Of a stretch of 64,000 nucleotides of DNA, positions 25,990 to 39,380 are shown one piece after another; the first letter of the stretch is position 1, and each line of letters opens with the position of its first letter. The position numbers and the translations under genes were made by a program. The notes under the pieces were generated by a model. The model saw only the letters and a list, made by a program, of their open reading frames with translations. It did not search any database and was not told the origin of the DNA. This DNA is from Ananas comosus. Its lineage: Eukaryota; Streptophyta; Magnoliopsida; Poales; Bromeliaceae. The stretch lies in assembly GCF_001540865.1 (NCBI RefSeq), contig NC_033630.1, positions 3,674,116 through 3,738,115 of the forward strand, given 5' to 3'.

Positions 25990-26345
25990 GGGAAAACTTC
26001 AAATATCATCCCTCTGATTTCATACTTTCTCACTTCAGTACCCTGTGATTTAAAGTGTATCAATTTAATGCCTTGCGGTTTCATTTTAATCTTTTTATTA
26101 TTGATTTCACTAATTTTTTTCGTTAAATCAGTAACAAAGTTAAAACCAAAGGGTACTAAAGTGAATATTCGATAAATCTAGGTGGGGCATCTGAAGTTTT
26201 TGTATATAATTTAACAAATTATTAACAAAAAAGGTGACGAAAAGATAAAAATAAAATCACAGGACACTAACTTGATACACTTTAAACCACAGAATACTAA
26301 AATGAGAAAGTGCGAAACCACAGGAGTGGTATTTGAAGTTTACCC
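25990..26345. mobile_element. Mutator-like MITE, family A, copy 3 (intact duplication)
   Basis: The termini gggaaaacttcaaatat and (reverse complement of the right end) gggtaaacttcaaatacc are near-identical inverted repeats. A perfect 9-bp duplication tattaacaa flanks it at 25981-25989 and 26346-26354. It is 356 bp and non-coding. Confidence 0.85.
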
Positions 26346-26933
26346 TATTAACAATCTAGAACTTCTGCACAATGTGAAGGAAAAATGAGATTCTAAGCCT
26401 TATTATAAGCAGAACCTCCAATTTAGTTCAGCTTATTTTGCTGCAAAAGAAGCTATTATAGATGTTTTAATAGTGTTTTCTCTAATATCACTATTCAAAT
26501 AACACTTCATCAAACAACACTATATCGTACAGCACTGCCAAACTGGCCCACGAAGCAACAAAATCATCAAACCATCTGGGAACAAGAAACAAGCTTTTCG
26601 GTCATAGAAACCACCATATTTCCAATATTCAAGATGGAGATAAAATACTACAGAAGGCTCAGAAAGCAAATGCTGTAAAACACAACCACACAGCAGCTGG
26701 AAAAAAAAATGATACAGATTATTGAGCCGTAGTAAACTTTCTGATTCACCTATATTGTACACATAAATAAAATTCATAGTAAAAAGAATTTTACATGCCA
26801 TCAGTATTTGCCTGGCTCGAAAACCACGAAAACTCGAGAGTTGACAAACTGAAATAGAAACCAAGCGATACATGGCTAATGCTGATGGCTCAAACTAACA
26901 AAGAAAAACAAAGGATGCGTGTATTAGCATATG

Positions 26934-29900
26934 TCAGCTTCGACTCGGCCTAGTTTTGTCCGCGTGGATACTATTTGGGATTAGTGTTGATAGTACTTGG
27001 GGCATCGACATGCCCCCCGAGACTACAATCTCTGCAGTAAAAGGAAGAGGATTATTTTGTTTTCTTTTTTCAAGAAACCTGTCCCATTAGTACATCAAAG
27101 AAGAAGGTAGGAAAAATAAAAAATGACCCCTATAACTATAGTTTTCTTTTTTCTAATAGGACCGTTATTTTTCGGTATTTTGATCAGTAATCACTAACTT
27201 TCACTTATTGGATTCAAACACTCCATACTATGAAGTCGGATTTTGCAGCAAAAGTTAATGTTAATTTCCACATACTAAGATACCATCAGTTCAAAGAGTA
27301 AATATCTCGAGGTAGACGTAAGATCTCATAAAGAAGAGTGATTGTTAGGGGGGCGCTCATCAAAAAAATTAAAATTAAGGGACCTACATCAAAATGGCCT
27401 ATGGGCACCAAACCTAGATGTTAACAGAAGCATCATATGATCTTGAATACAACCACTCAACAGAACATTGTGGCTTACCAATTCCTTCACGGACGGATAA
27501 GTTTGGCCTAATAACATCCTTGGAATTGACCAGGAATATATCACCAATATACAGATGGTTGGTGGGAACGTAGACGCAGCATAGCTCCTCCTCACCTGAA
27601 TCAGTCTGTTTAGAGAAAAGGAAAAATGAGAAAATGTATGACCAAAAAATTGTTACAGAAAGATAATTTGAGAACCGATATAGGGAAAAGAAGACCATTA
27701 ATAACATCATCGTTTATTTAAGTTCCTTACAGCAACCCAACATAGTCCAGTATAAATACAGCTACTCTAAATCTGCAGTTACTTTGACCAAAAATGATTG
27801 TTCTTAGAGGCTATTATAATATAATAACAGTCACTAAATGTGGTTTCAACAACAGTTTACGTGATATGTGGGCCAAAGCATCAGAAATAAATGGGTCAGA
27901 AATACTTCATAGATAAGATAACATTTCACTTCAAACCTGAAGGACAACCGTCGAAGTAATGAACCCAAAAGCATATTCACCGATTCTGGGATGCCTTATG
28001 ACGGCAACTTCCTTGAAGGCTTGCGTATTTTGATCTGTATAGCTAGATAATGTCAATGGCGACCCTTAGATCACAAAATAAGAATACCCATAATGGTACA
28101 GGAATAACAACCAGGTGATATGGCAGTGCTAATTTGTTTGGATGCATTGTAAATATGCCGCACAAATGGCATTCTCTTGATAAACCACTCTCCGAGGCTA
28201 AGTGCGGATGCTCCAAGCCAGGAGGACATGAACACCCCAACCAGGAAAATGAATGTTATGGAAGTTACAAAACCAAGCCCTGACAAAAATAATAATATCT
28301 AAATTTTAGATTGTAGATTTAAATAAGTTAGCAGGCTTATCTCCCAAAATTTCAAGCTAGAAGAGACAGAATTTCCACAAAGTAAAAAGATGAGCCTAGA
28401 TAAATAAAAAAAATCCAGGCCAAATTGAAGAACATGAACTAATGGAAGTAGCACAAACTAGAGTATCAGGAAATATGATAGCATACCAAATATGCTGATT
28501 CCAAGGTTAGCATATATTGGAGAGAAAAACCCATCCACAAAATGAACAAACCACCAGGTGATATAGAAGGTTATTGCAATCGGAAACAAGATAACACTGC
28601 AAAATCAAGAAAGCTGTGAGGAGAAGTAAAAAGTAGGCTCACCCCAAATCAGGTTGTTTTCAATTAAATCAAAATAACACATTGGAAGTAGATTGAAAAC
28701 ACTATCGATTTATAAAAATTTCTTTTGATGTAATAAAAAACTAGAAAACCATTTTCTTTAGTAATTTGTGAGACATTTATATGACAAAAAGGGATGAGAG
28801 ACACCTAAAAATGAAGTTGGTAGGGGGAACTACTGAAAATTCCTTTTAATTTTTATGAGAATTCTTATGCATCAATCAGTACAAGAAAGGCAAAATAGAT
28901 TATAATATATCTTCCTTTATATATTCTTGCCTCATAAAGCTGAAATCATCGACTTTAAGGGTTTCACGTTGGTCATGGGCTAAAAGTTCTTTTGGCCAAA
29001 ATATAAAGCCAAAATTCAAAGCATTTTTATTCCAAATTGTAAAACCTGGTTCGTAAGCAGTTATTTAACCTTCGAAGGAGATCGCCTACAATATTTTGCA
29101 CGTCAGTATCATACCAGATCTATCTAACAAGTTACACTATTCTAGATATACATCTTTACGATAAAGAAATGACAATACTTCAGGCGGACCATTAGCTAGG
29201 TTTGACTAACTAAATTAAACAGTTAAAAATATTTGAAGAAGGTCTGAATCTGATCTTTCTTTATCAAGACTAAAATACAACTACTGCCCATGTTATTGTT
29301 TTTCAATATGCTCATTCTCTTGACCCTTTAACACAGATTTGAAGGCAAACTCTTACCAATAATTGGACTTCCTTCAATATATCATTTCGTGGTTTTACAG
29401 TATTCATGCTAAAAAATTAAATGCTTCCCTCTAAGTCACACAAACTTTTACGCTGGCTCAAGTATATTCCTTCTATCTAGGTATTTGTTCATCACCAAAG
29501 CAGTTGCTTGTTATTTGTTAAGTAAAATGATTCTTTACACTAGTTACAAAATCAAACGTTACTAGTCCTAACAAGAAGACACAACAATTTCAAAAGTCCT
29601 TCTAACCTTATGAACTCCCCATACTAGTCATTTTATGAAAACTACAGAGGACCAATAGATCTCAAAGAGAATTATGATAGAATAAGCTAACACGAACTTG
29701 TGCAGATCTTGTTCAAAGTTGCTAACCTTTTTGCAAATCTCAAAAACTAGAAGGTTATTTTTTTCTTCCCTTATCATGTCATGTATAAAGGTTCCTTAGA
29801 TGCGCTCAACAACTCCAAATAGAAACATTCAGGAATATAATAAGAAGGTAAAACAACCAGCAATTTGCAGGGCATTGGAACTAGAGAGCTAGAGAACCTT

Positions 29901-31742
29901 AAGAGGCCTCTATAGCAAAGACACCATCTTTTAACCTGCCTAAGATCGATAGAAACGTTGTCTAAGATCCATAGAACCTACAAAATCTGAGAATACCAGA
30001 AACCCATGCTGTTGGAGTAACATTTTATCCAGGCAAACATTATACACAGAAATAAAGAACAAAATATGAAAAATAAGAGCAATTTACTAGAAAGATGTTT
30101 GAATATAAAAATTGAACAATAAACAAAAGAAACTCACCATCCAGTCATGAACTTTTTTGATGCCCAACTGCGAATAATGCTATAAAATGCCTGCAAGTTA
30201 CATTTATTACTCGTCCAAGGACTAAAATGAGATAAATCAAAAATAAATTACACTCTGCTAAAAGGTTTCCTTATTTAAACACAATAAATTGTAATATAGA
30301 AACCTAATGTATTATCTAAATATTTCGAATAATATGGCTGTTCTTAAGATAGCAGAACAACGTATTCATATCGATATAGTGTAGAAGTTACCGTCCCATC
30401 TAGAATGGGTGTGTTAAGGTTAAACGAAGAAAAGAAAACTTGACTTGCAAAGAAAAGAAGATTATATATATGAAGACACGCGCATAGCTACTTTTGATAC
30501 ATAGAAATGCATTAATTAAACTAATGCAACAGATTATAGCCATCAAGCAACTATTGTGTTGAGCTTAGAAATCCATAAAAGTTTTGAAAACAAAGATTAC
30601 CATGCCAATCGGCACAGCGGGCATGTGCCGACCATGTCGACCAAAGCAACGCCTATATGCCATGTGCCAATATTCACCAACACATAAAATGGGCTCCTTA
30701 CGAGGGGCATGTCGACTGTGCCGAGTTTCAGCATGTCTCACGCCACGGCACATTTTGTGCTCCAATCGGCATGCCCCTGTCCCACGGCAGGTTAATCTAT
30801 ACTGCAAAGTGCAAAACAAATATTAAGTAACCAGGGGTTAATGCTTTAATTTAACAAGTGTTTCGTTTCAAACCGCTAATGCTTTTCTTTTGGTTTTTGA
30901 ACTCTAATTCTATCCGATTACAGGCGCAGGCAAAACAAAGTTCTTCGTTCTTGTTATTGTTCACTAGCTTCCAAACCCATCCCCTCCTCTCTTTTTTTGG
31001 TAAATAAGGTACAATGAAGTGACGAGAAGTCGCTAGTAGATTTTTTTTTTTTTTTTTTGGTTGCCAAGGAAATCCCATAGAGATTGAATGTTGTTGGCTT
31101 AAATTGGTCAACATCCTGCCTTGTAGCGGGGGGCCAAGTTGGGCCGAGTCATGTTCGAAATGGCGGGAGGTCGGGTTGAGCCGAATCATATTCGAAGTGA
31201 CGTGAGGCTGATTGGGCTGAGTCACATTGAAAGCTATAAGCGCTGTGTTTGTACGCTTTAAATGAATTGGTTGCGTATTTCTAACCGCTTGAACTTTTGG
31301 GATTAATGGTTAGCGCCAACGATCCGACAAATGCATCGACCATTATTTGGTGCATCCGATCATATAGCATTTGAGTTTGAAAAGCATAGAAAACTACAAG
31401 CAAAACCAAATGAGGCCTAAACTGAACAACTGCAGCGATACGAAGTGTTTCACTAACAAATAAAAAGATACGCGTATATGATTTTCCCTTTCAAACATGC
31501 ATGTTTGAACATAACATGCTCATATGCTACCAAACTAGGCTCCAAATTGTGGAGTCGCACGGAGTTTATAGTAGAGAAAGAAACCTGTTCTTAGCTGAAA
31601 TATAGCAAAAGATGATGGCCAAAAACTGATTAAGTTCACGCGCTTATATTTCATCATGTAGATCACAAAATCAGTAAATTCGAACTGGAGAAAGGAGATG
31701 AATGAAACAGATAGATAGATAGATAGATAGATAGATAGCGAC

Positions 31743-31776
<34 letters not shown>

Positions 31777-31811
31777 ATGGAGAGAGAGACCTCTGCGCCG
31801 GAGGAGCGGTG

Positions 31812-31843
<32 letters not shown>

Positions 31844-31936
31844 AGGAGGGATTTGAGTCGGAATCGTAGGCGTCGGCGACGGGGATGAGCAGCTCCCGCT
31901 CCCTCTCCCTCTCCCTGCTCGCCATGGCGATCATCG

Positions 31937-31972
<36 letters not shown>

Positions 31973-31997
31973 GCGGCGGCGGCTTCTCCTCCCCCAT
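26934..31997 (-). CDS. CONTINUOUS VASCULAR RING (COV/LCV, DUF502) family protein, 7 exons
   Basis: Exons: 31997-31791, 30190-30138, 28596-28487, 28279-28112, 28034-27937, 27605-27479 and 27031-26934, giving 286 residues (Arabidopsis COV1 about 268). The family core is very well conserved: SWASKKFMTGCVILFPIAIT, a first membrane segment (about 83-106), a second (about 125-150, ending SSWLGASALSLGEWF), then KRMPFVRHIYNASKQISTA, EELCCVYVPTNHLYIGD and RPNLSVREGIEIVVSGGMSM. COV1/LCV proteins are membrane proteins needed for normal vascular patterning and linked to Golgi or post-Golgi trafficking; the role is taken from the family. Exon 1 is low-complexity, with polyproline, polyserine and a ten-alanine run encoded by GC-rich repeats, and is the least certain part. 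The last exon diverges from COV1 after VLSTL. Intron 1 is about 1.6 kb. Confidence 0.92.
30595..30800. repeat. GC-rich repeat island in intron 1 of the COV-like gene
   Basis: A GC-rich block has recurring ggcacatg/catgtcga/cggcatg motifs in both orientations. A similar cggcac-rich block lies at 51700-51960 in an intron of the TRM-like gene. It is probably a repeat-family fragment; its open frames are not supported as genes. Confidence 0.35.
31120..31230. repeat. Degenerate short tandem repeat in intron 1 of the COV-like gene
   Basis: Three imperfect units of about 35-40 bp share gggccgagtcatgttcgaaa, then gagccgaatcatattcgaag, then gggctgagtcacatt. The origin is unknown. Confidence 0.45.
31711..31775. 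repeat. (GATA)n and (GA)n microsatellites beside exon 1 of the COV-like gene
   Basis: Seven or more GATA units are followed by a GA run. Both lie just inside intron 1, next to the donor at 31790. Confidence 0.9.
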
Positions 31998-32130
31998 CAC
32001 CTCCTCCTGAATCTCTTCCGGCCGTCCCTTCTATATTTTCGGGGAACAGTCTGCTCTTCCCGCCTCGGGAAGACAGAATCAGAGAAGAAGACTTCTGGGA
32101 AGTCTGCGGTATCCAAATGTAAACAGCCAC

Positions 32131-32641
32131 GAAGAGAGTAGAAAATTGAAGAAGTCTTTTTCACTTTAATCCTCATACAAATTTTTACTGGACTAAAAAA
32201 CTTTATAAAAAATCTATTTGGCTAAATAATAATATGAAAAAAATTGAATGAAGATGGTAAATAATTTACCGTATTTTATAAATTAGTTAGCGAAATAAAA
32301 TTTTGAAAAACTTATTTAATAAATTAAAAATTTTAATAAAATTATTGTGAAAAAAAAATGTTCAAGGGAAGGAGAGAACGAACGTGAGACTGAAAGGGAC
32401 GGCTCAACTTCACCTCAGTTGGTGAATTCTCTAATCCGGGCTCTTTAGTTGCCTTGATTACACCTGCATTATAATTATAATCATTGTTATATTCAATATA
32501 TTTAAATTTAATTACTATATGACATAGTGCTGTAATTAAAGTTATGTCCAAATGGCCGAAATTTTAACTATAATAATTGAAGAGAATAACTTTAAATAAA
32601 AAATAATTTTGGTTCTCTAATTACTTTTATATATATTATTA

Positions 32642-32689
<48 letters not shown>

Positions 32690-32944
32690 CATATAATATT
32701 TCTACATTAGATATAATTTTACTAATACACGTATAGAGTAATAAAATTTTAAGAATATATTTCTCAATTGCATGTAATCAAATAAATTATTTATAGTTAC
32801 AGTATTTTTTACTACAACAAACTAAGTAAAATGCATATAGTTATAATTACTGTATTTTTAACTGTATATATTTTCATCTGTATTGTATTTTTAATTACAT
32901 CATTAGGTTGGTAATATTTAGCCAAGTTACAATTTGGTGTTCCC

Positions 32945-32980
<36 letters not shown>

Positions 32981-33687
32981 ACACTGATTCAATGGAATTC
33001 TTCTCATTGCTACTGTATAGAGATTTTTTTAAAAATTTTATACTTACTTTTAAGGTATGTTCAGTTTATGCATTGCATATTTGCATTTACAATTCGATAA
33101 TCAATATATTAAAATTAAAATCTAATTTAATAAATATAATTAATAATCTTCAACGAATTTGTATAAGGAGTTATATAATTTGAAAATTCTATTATTTGGC
33201 CAGTAGTTTTTTAAAATTTTAAAAAAACTATTAATTAATTTGTGAAAATTCGTATTTAAAAGTAGATATAGGTCAAAGTAACAATCCACTCAACATTTCT
33301 ACACAAACTTTGCTTAAGCATCTAAAGTAAAAGAGTAAAATTATTTTCGATTGTAAAAGCTTAATTTTATTGTTTAGTTCATTATAAATTAAATTTATTT
33401 ATAATTTTACTTTTTTGAAGTACTGAACTGACTTTACCGTTGGCCGTATTGAAGTAAATTACGAAAGAAAAAAAAAAACTAATTATAAAAAATGAATTGC
33501 TCTAAATTTTTTTATTATCTATTATGCTAGTGTGAAATTTTTTTAATAAAATAAAAATATTAAATAATTATAATTTCAAACTCAAATGGTTGTGAATTTT
33601 TTTTAAATTTAAATTTTAATTCAATTGAAAATTATTTTAAATTTAAAAATTACTCACAGAACTTAATGCATTCTTTAAAAAAAAAAG
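32131..33687. other. Intergenic region between divergent genes with microsatellites
   Basis: The DNA is AT-rich and non-coding. It includes a (TA)n tract at about 32646-32689 and a (CT)n tract at about 32946-32978. The COV-like gene reads left and the CCDC25-like gene reads right, so promoters for both probably lie between 32.0 and 34.6 kb. Confidence 0.6.
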
Positions 33688-34339
33688 ATAAATTACAGAA
33701 AATTTCCATGTCAATATCCGTCTTTTTACTTTTCTCCTCTATCGTTTAAAAACATACAGTTTATCCCTTTGTAAAATAAAAAATGTTCACTTTACCTTCT
33801 GTCGTTAGTGTCCCATTTGGAATCCGTTTATAAAATATTATTATATATTTTTTATACTAAAAATACCCTCAGCCTCCTCTTCTGCGGCCTCGCCCTTCTC
33901 CGCCTCGCCGCCTCGCCCTCCTCCGCTGCCTCGTCCTTCCTCCGCTGCCTCGTTCTTACCCACATTTCCCTTCGCGCCCACAAACACCCCCTCTTCCTCC
34001 TCCGCCGCCTCACCTTCGCCCTCGTTGCCTTTGCCCACCTCTCCATCTATGCCCATCTTAATTTCCTCCCTACTGTTGTCGAAATGGAGGGGCGATGATG
34101 GTGCAAGAGAAGAAGGGGAGCAGGTGGAGAAGAAAATGGAGAGATCGACCGCAGATGAGCAAGACGAGGGAGGAGACGAAAATGGTGAGAAACAAATTAG
34201 TCATTTTGTCATCATAGTTCACACCGTACCCCTCTATGAACATTTTTTATTTTATAAGGGAGCAAAGTGTAAGTTTTTAAATGACATAAGGGAAAGTTAA
34301 AAAACAGATATTGAGAGGGTTTTTATGTAATTTAACCAA
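33688..34339. mobile_element. Inverted-repeat element carrying a GC-rich insert (Pack-MULE-like)
   Basis: The left arm from 33688 (ataaattacagaaaattt, caatatccgtctttttactt, aaataaaaaatgttcac) pairs with the right arm ending 34339 (gtaatttaacc, aacagatattg, gaacattttttattttat) over about 130 bp. A-rich flanks could hide a 9-bp duplication. The centre (33860-34150) is GC-rich, unlike the AT-rich arms. Its minus-strand frame is a Glu/Ala/Gly-rich low-complexity sequence, read as capture of a genic fragment or as repeat expansion. Confidence 0.55.
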
Positions 34340-34510
34340 AAAAAAAACTGGTTATCTTTTACATTTCTATGCACGTGACATGCACGTGGGACTACGAGCT
34401 TAATTAATTTATTCGTTATTTATTACAATCCGAAACCCAACCATCACAAATTCACACCACACGGAAACAAAATCCCCAAAATCATCCAAACTCTTCCTAC
34501 CAATCTCCCG

Positions 34511-34519
34511 AAACCCTAA
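34511..34519 (+). promoter_or_regulatory. Telo-box-like motif upstream of the CCDC25-like gene
   Basis: AAACCCTAA lies about 150 bp before the ATG, with a second AAACCCTA just before the coding start near 34616. This motif is common near starts of housekeeping genes in plants. Confidence 0.35.
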
Positions 34520-34665
34520 AACCCCCAATTGCGATCCCTACCCACATCCCCTATTCGATCGATTTTGCGCCTTCAAAATCCTTCTTTTGTCGTCCCAGGT
34601 TCCTAATTTTCTTCGAAACCCTAGGATTCCTCTCCAATTTGGGGTTGGAGAAGCTTGAAGTCGCC

Positions 34666-37600
34666 ATGGTTTTCTACTTCAAGGCCCGTCCCGAGGCGGG
34701 GGATTACACCATCTTCATGGGGCTGGACAAGTATGAGAACGAGGAGCTCATCAAGTACGGGTTCCCCGAAGACATTTGGTAACCCTCTTTTACCCTAGAG
34801 TTGAGTTCTTTTTTGGTGATGGGTCTTGTTGTTTCTTAAATCATCTTGTATTTTTTTTGAGATGTATCTGATGTTGATGACAAATTTATGTTGTCATATG
34901 TTATTTTTCACGTTCAATTTTGATGTAAATTTGCTTTCTCTTTGCCGCAGAAGCACCGTTTGGCACTTGATTTATACAATTTGCTTTCTCTAGCGAATGT
35001 TTATGATGCATCTCATTCTTGTCATGATGCTAGCCATCTTAGGGTTTCTTTTCTTTTTCTTTGTTTTCATGCCAACTCTGGGATGTGAATTTTTTTTTTT
35101 GTAACTCCATTCAGGACTTACATTTGAAGGTTACAAAATATTGTTTTGGAGTCCTGAAAAGTTTTTCTTCAGGTTTTCCAATGCTGGTCTGTAGGACTTC
35201 TTTAATTTTGGTCTTCTTTATTGGATTTGGAGAGCTCTCTAATTGGTGTCGATGCCATAAGTTGATTTGCGCTTCTTTTGGATGGCGAGAAGAGAAGAGG
35301 AAGGGAAAAGAGAAGGAGAGAAAAGAAAGAAAAGAAAAGAAAGTGATTTTCTCTGCAGTTGTTTGGTAAAGGGAAGAAAAGAAGAGAGACCAACTTTCTC
35401 TCCCCCTCTCTCTCCACTTTCAGAGAGAAAAGAAATTGACTCTCTCCGTTTCTTTCACTTTCTTTTCTCTCCTCAAGTTTCAATCCAAACCAGGAGAAAT
35501 GATTTTCTCTCCTAAAAATTCTTTTCTTTTCTATCCTTTTCTCTCCATCCAAGCCGAGTGCTACAGAAGCCCACTAGAAAAGAATAGAGTTTCTTCTTCT
35601 TCTTCTTCTTCTTCTTCTTTTTTCCACTGTAAGATTCCAGTGAGATTTGTGGATTGCGTTCTTGTTAATGTCGCTATCAGCTCTTACATCACAACTTGAA
35701 TGTTCTGTCTTGGCTGTGAATGTAGGTTTCATGTGGATAAGATGTCCTCTGCGCATGTCTATGTGAGATTAAACAAAGGTCAGACTATTGATGACATAGG
35801 TGAAGGTTTGCTGGAAGATTGTGTGCAGCTCGTCAAAGCCAATTCTATTCAGGGTAACATTTTTTAAAAAATTTACTCTTGGCCTTACTGTCATCTTGAT
35901 CTAACAACTGTTTCTTTATCATTTTCTTTTGACTGCAAAGTGTTGGTTTCACTACTTTAATCCTACCTGGGTGGTCGGGTCTGTTTTCCCCTCACTGAAG
36001 TTGTTTTTGCTTGCAACAATCTGAGTAGTGATCATTTGTAATAATAATGACTATAATGTTGTAGGCAATAAGGTGAACAATGTGGATGTTGTTTATACTC
36101 CATGGTATAATTTGAAGAAGACGCCTTCAATGGATGTTGGTCAAGTCGGTTTTCACAACTCTAAAATGGTGAGTTCTATAGTGCTCTGTCTCTTGGTCCA
36201 TCCCATAACAGATATGTATGTGAGTTACTGTAGTAGTAGATGCATTACTTGATGATGTCACTTCTCACTTCCGATATGGTTGAGTACTTGAAAGCTTTCT
36301 ATTCTGCAGAAGATAAACAATAGATCTCTGGGACACATTCACTGCTCATCTGTTTTTCTTTTTGGAATCAGCGAGCTGGGAAGAGATTTTTTTTTGTATA
36401 TATAGTTCTTTTTTGTTAAGTGCATAAAGTTGCTGCTTTTTCACTTTAGAACTGTTGTAACATATGACTTATAGGAAAACATTATAACCAACAACATTTA
36501 TCTACTAATATAATTTAAGTTTACTTATTGTGTTTTTTTTTAATTGATTTAGCACGATTATTATTACTAAGAGGTCTCATTGTTGACTGCAATTCAAGCT
36601 TGTGTGCAATCCTCCTTAATAATGTTCTTATTTTTGCTGCACATAAAAAATATTAACTGTCTTGTCCTCTATTAAAGGATCTTCTTTTCTATCGATTCAT
36701 TTGCACAGTCAGCTTTGTTCAGAAGTCAGATGATTAGGGTTTATTAAATGTTTTTCCGTTGCCTTCCTTGCTATTGGAAGTTTCCTTACACTTTTCTGTG
36801 TAGCATCCAATGGTAAATGTCCTACCCCTGGAAGATTGATAGGGTGTTCAGTATTCCCTATGCTGACTGTCTGTGAACATAAGTATAAATACAAGCTATT
36901 AAATTTTAGTGTTAATTTGTCATGATTGACATTCTGGTTTATTTATCTGTACCATCCTTTTCTTGCTAGCTGTTCAACAGTCAAGCCATATGTTTGTAAA
37001 GAAAATATTATTCATTTATTGACTGTTGTGGTTATGCAACACATGCAGAGTATTATTAGTAAATAATGGAGGAGGTTTCTAGATGTCTAGTCTTGTTAAC
37101 CTTTAAAGAAGTAGCATTTAGTTGTCCCTCCGATTAAACTTTCATGTCTGTTCTAGTTGTTTGTATCTGTTCGGGTTTGCTTAAAATTTTCCTTTTTTTT
37201 GTCTTTTGAGTTTTTTTTCTTCATTACAGTTTGGAGATATATTAATTGTTATCAGTGTGTTTTTGTGATGAAATAATTTGTTGATTAATATGATCAATAA
37301 TATTTCATCCAGTTACTTCTTTCCAGGTTCGCACGGTGAAGGTAGAAAAACGGATTAATGAGATAGTTAACAGGTTGAACAAGACAAAGGTGGAGCGCAA
37401 GCCAGACTTGAAAGGTAAAGTCATTTTCATTTTCAAATCCATTTATTGTGAAGTCTTCATACTATGTGGTTTATTAGTTATATTGCTATCTCAGCATCAG
37501 CTAGATGCTTTTAGTTGGTCGGTTGACAAGTACCGTGTGGCGTTGATAGCTGCAATTATTAACCACAAATAGGAAAGAACAATAGTGATTCCCATAGTGG

Positions 37601-39326
37601 GGCAAGCGAAATGGGAGCTACCCTAAACAGTGAAAATGGGGTTGTGGGAGCACAAGTATTGTGCTGCTATGTAAAAATACTAGTCTTTCCTGGTTTGTCG
37701 GAATTTGAAGTTAGTGTTTGTTCTATGCATATGTATATAGCATGGATCGTCATAAGTTACTTTGAGATATTATCCCCACTTGCATCTTCTTTAAACAATA
37801 TGCTAATGCATGAGCAATATGATCCAGTACTTAGGACAGGCTTTCTAATGCTTTTGTTAGGTATCCTAAATGATGAGTTATAGAGTTACAACTGGTTTAT
37901 ATCTGTATTTTTCTTGGGTATCAATATGAGTATCCTTTTTTTTTGTATGTTGAAGTCCTGTTGAATATAGAAGTTTGTGTCTAGAATTTGAGATGTTAAT
38001 ATAATCTCAATACATAGGTTTCAAATGATTACTGAACTTTTCTGTTGACGTTCCTTTGATGTCCTGCTGCGACATTGATAATTTGATGCCTTTCCTTCTT
38101 ACGTCCCGAATTCTATATATACATTTGCAAGTGGTAGCTTTATTAGATATGATGACAAATTTATGTAGTATAGGTCCCGACCAAAGAATTTAACTGATTG
38201 AAAGGAAATCAGCTTTTCCATATAAAATAAACAAATGATATCTAATCTGCAGTCATTAAGATGCCTTCATCATAGATAATATCAGACAAACATGATTGCC
38301 TTCCAAAATGAGTGAAACAGCAAATTCCTCCCATATATTATGAATGAAACGGTGTTGACATATTCCAAGCCCAAGGCTTCTCACTAAAGAGAAATAAAGC
38401 ATTTGAAGTCTTTGCTGACATACTCTGACATGCTGTGTCCATAGACAAATTATTATTCTTATTGTGTTACTGTTTCTTTTAGACAAAACGTATCACCTTA
38501 CCTGAACTGCAGTACATGTTGAGTTTGGCACCTAAACTTTAAAAAATTTTGATTGACTACCTACTCTTTAAGTTCTTTGGATTTAACTTTCTCTCAGTTA
38601 AAGCTTAACAGCATTTGCAACTGTTTTCAGAGAATGTTGAGTTCTGAAGGAACTCAATGGGCTTTTCTGAAATTGATAGTATTGAAAGATTAGGTAGTGA
38701 AATAAAAATATGCGAAGGACCCATTTCAAATTGTGTTATACTTTAGGTCAGGTCTATATGTTTGTATCCTTTTCTTAGCTAATAGGCTTAGAATAGTTGT
38801 CACTATGTATCTTTTGACCCGCCGAGTTCTCGCTCAGATGCCTTGTCTCTACTAATTTTAATGCAAAATGAAGTATCAGCAAAAGCATTATTTTATTCTT
38901 CCTTTTTCTTTCTTTTATTTATATGTAGCTGTTATTCGTGCCATGCAATAACATGAGTAAAAAAACCTATTATTTGATTTGTTTAAAGCCCACAATTTAT
39001 TGAATTTCTTTCGATATCAACTCTGCTAGGTCATCACATATTAAGTAGTTAGCTGTGCTTGTCTGTTGCTTTATTACTTTGTTGATTACTTTTTATTTGG
39101 TTTAGAGATTTTGGCGGATAGAGAGAACAAAATAACCGATCGTAATCTGATAACAAAGATAAAGTTTGTTTCACTATCTAACCTACATTTTAATTCTTTT
39201 GCCTTGTAATTGATTGTTAGTGTATATTATCCATGACCAGTCCTGTGGCTTTATCCAAGTCCTTTATGTAGCTCCATGAAGTTTGCTCTCTACTTTCACC
39301 GTCTATCTCTATGTGCTGAGCATAAA

Positions 39327-39380
<54 letters not shown>

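Noticed and set aside
27110..27415. Possible MITE in the last intron of the COV-like gene
   Set aside because: The left (gacccctataactat) and right (cctatgggcac) sides are only weakly inverted and I found no target duplication.
30565..31225. Open frames within intron 1 of the COV-like gene
   Set aside because: They follow the repeat motifs of the GC islands and have no plausible start or protein similarity; the best explanation is repeat sequence.
31663..32130. 155-codon frame overlapping exon 1 of the COV-like gene
   Set aside because: Poly-Arg/Ala/Val/Asp shadow of trinucleotide repeats in another frame.
33841..34300. Glu/Ala-rich and Ser/Leu-rich frames as independent genes
   Set aside because: They lie wholly inside an inverted-repeat element and are low-complexity; kept only as part of that element.
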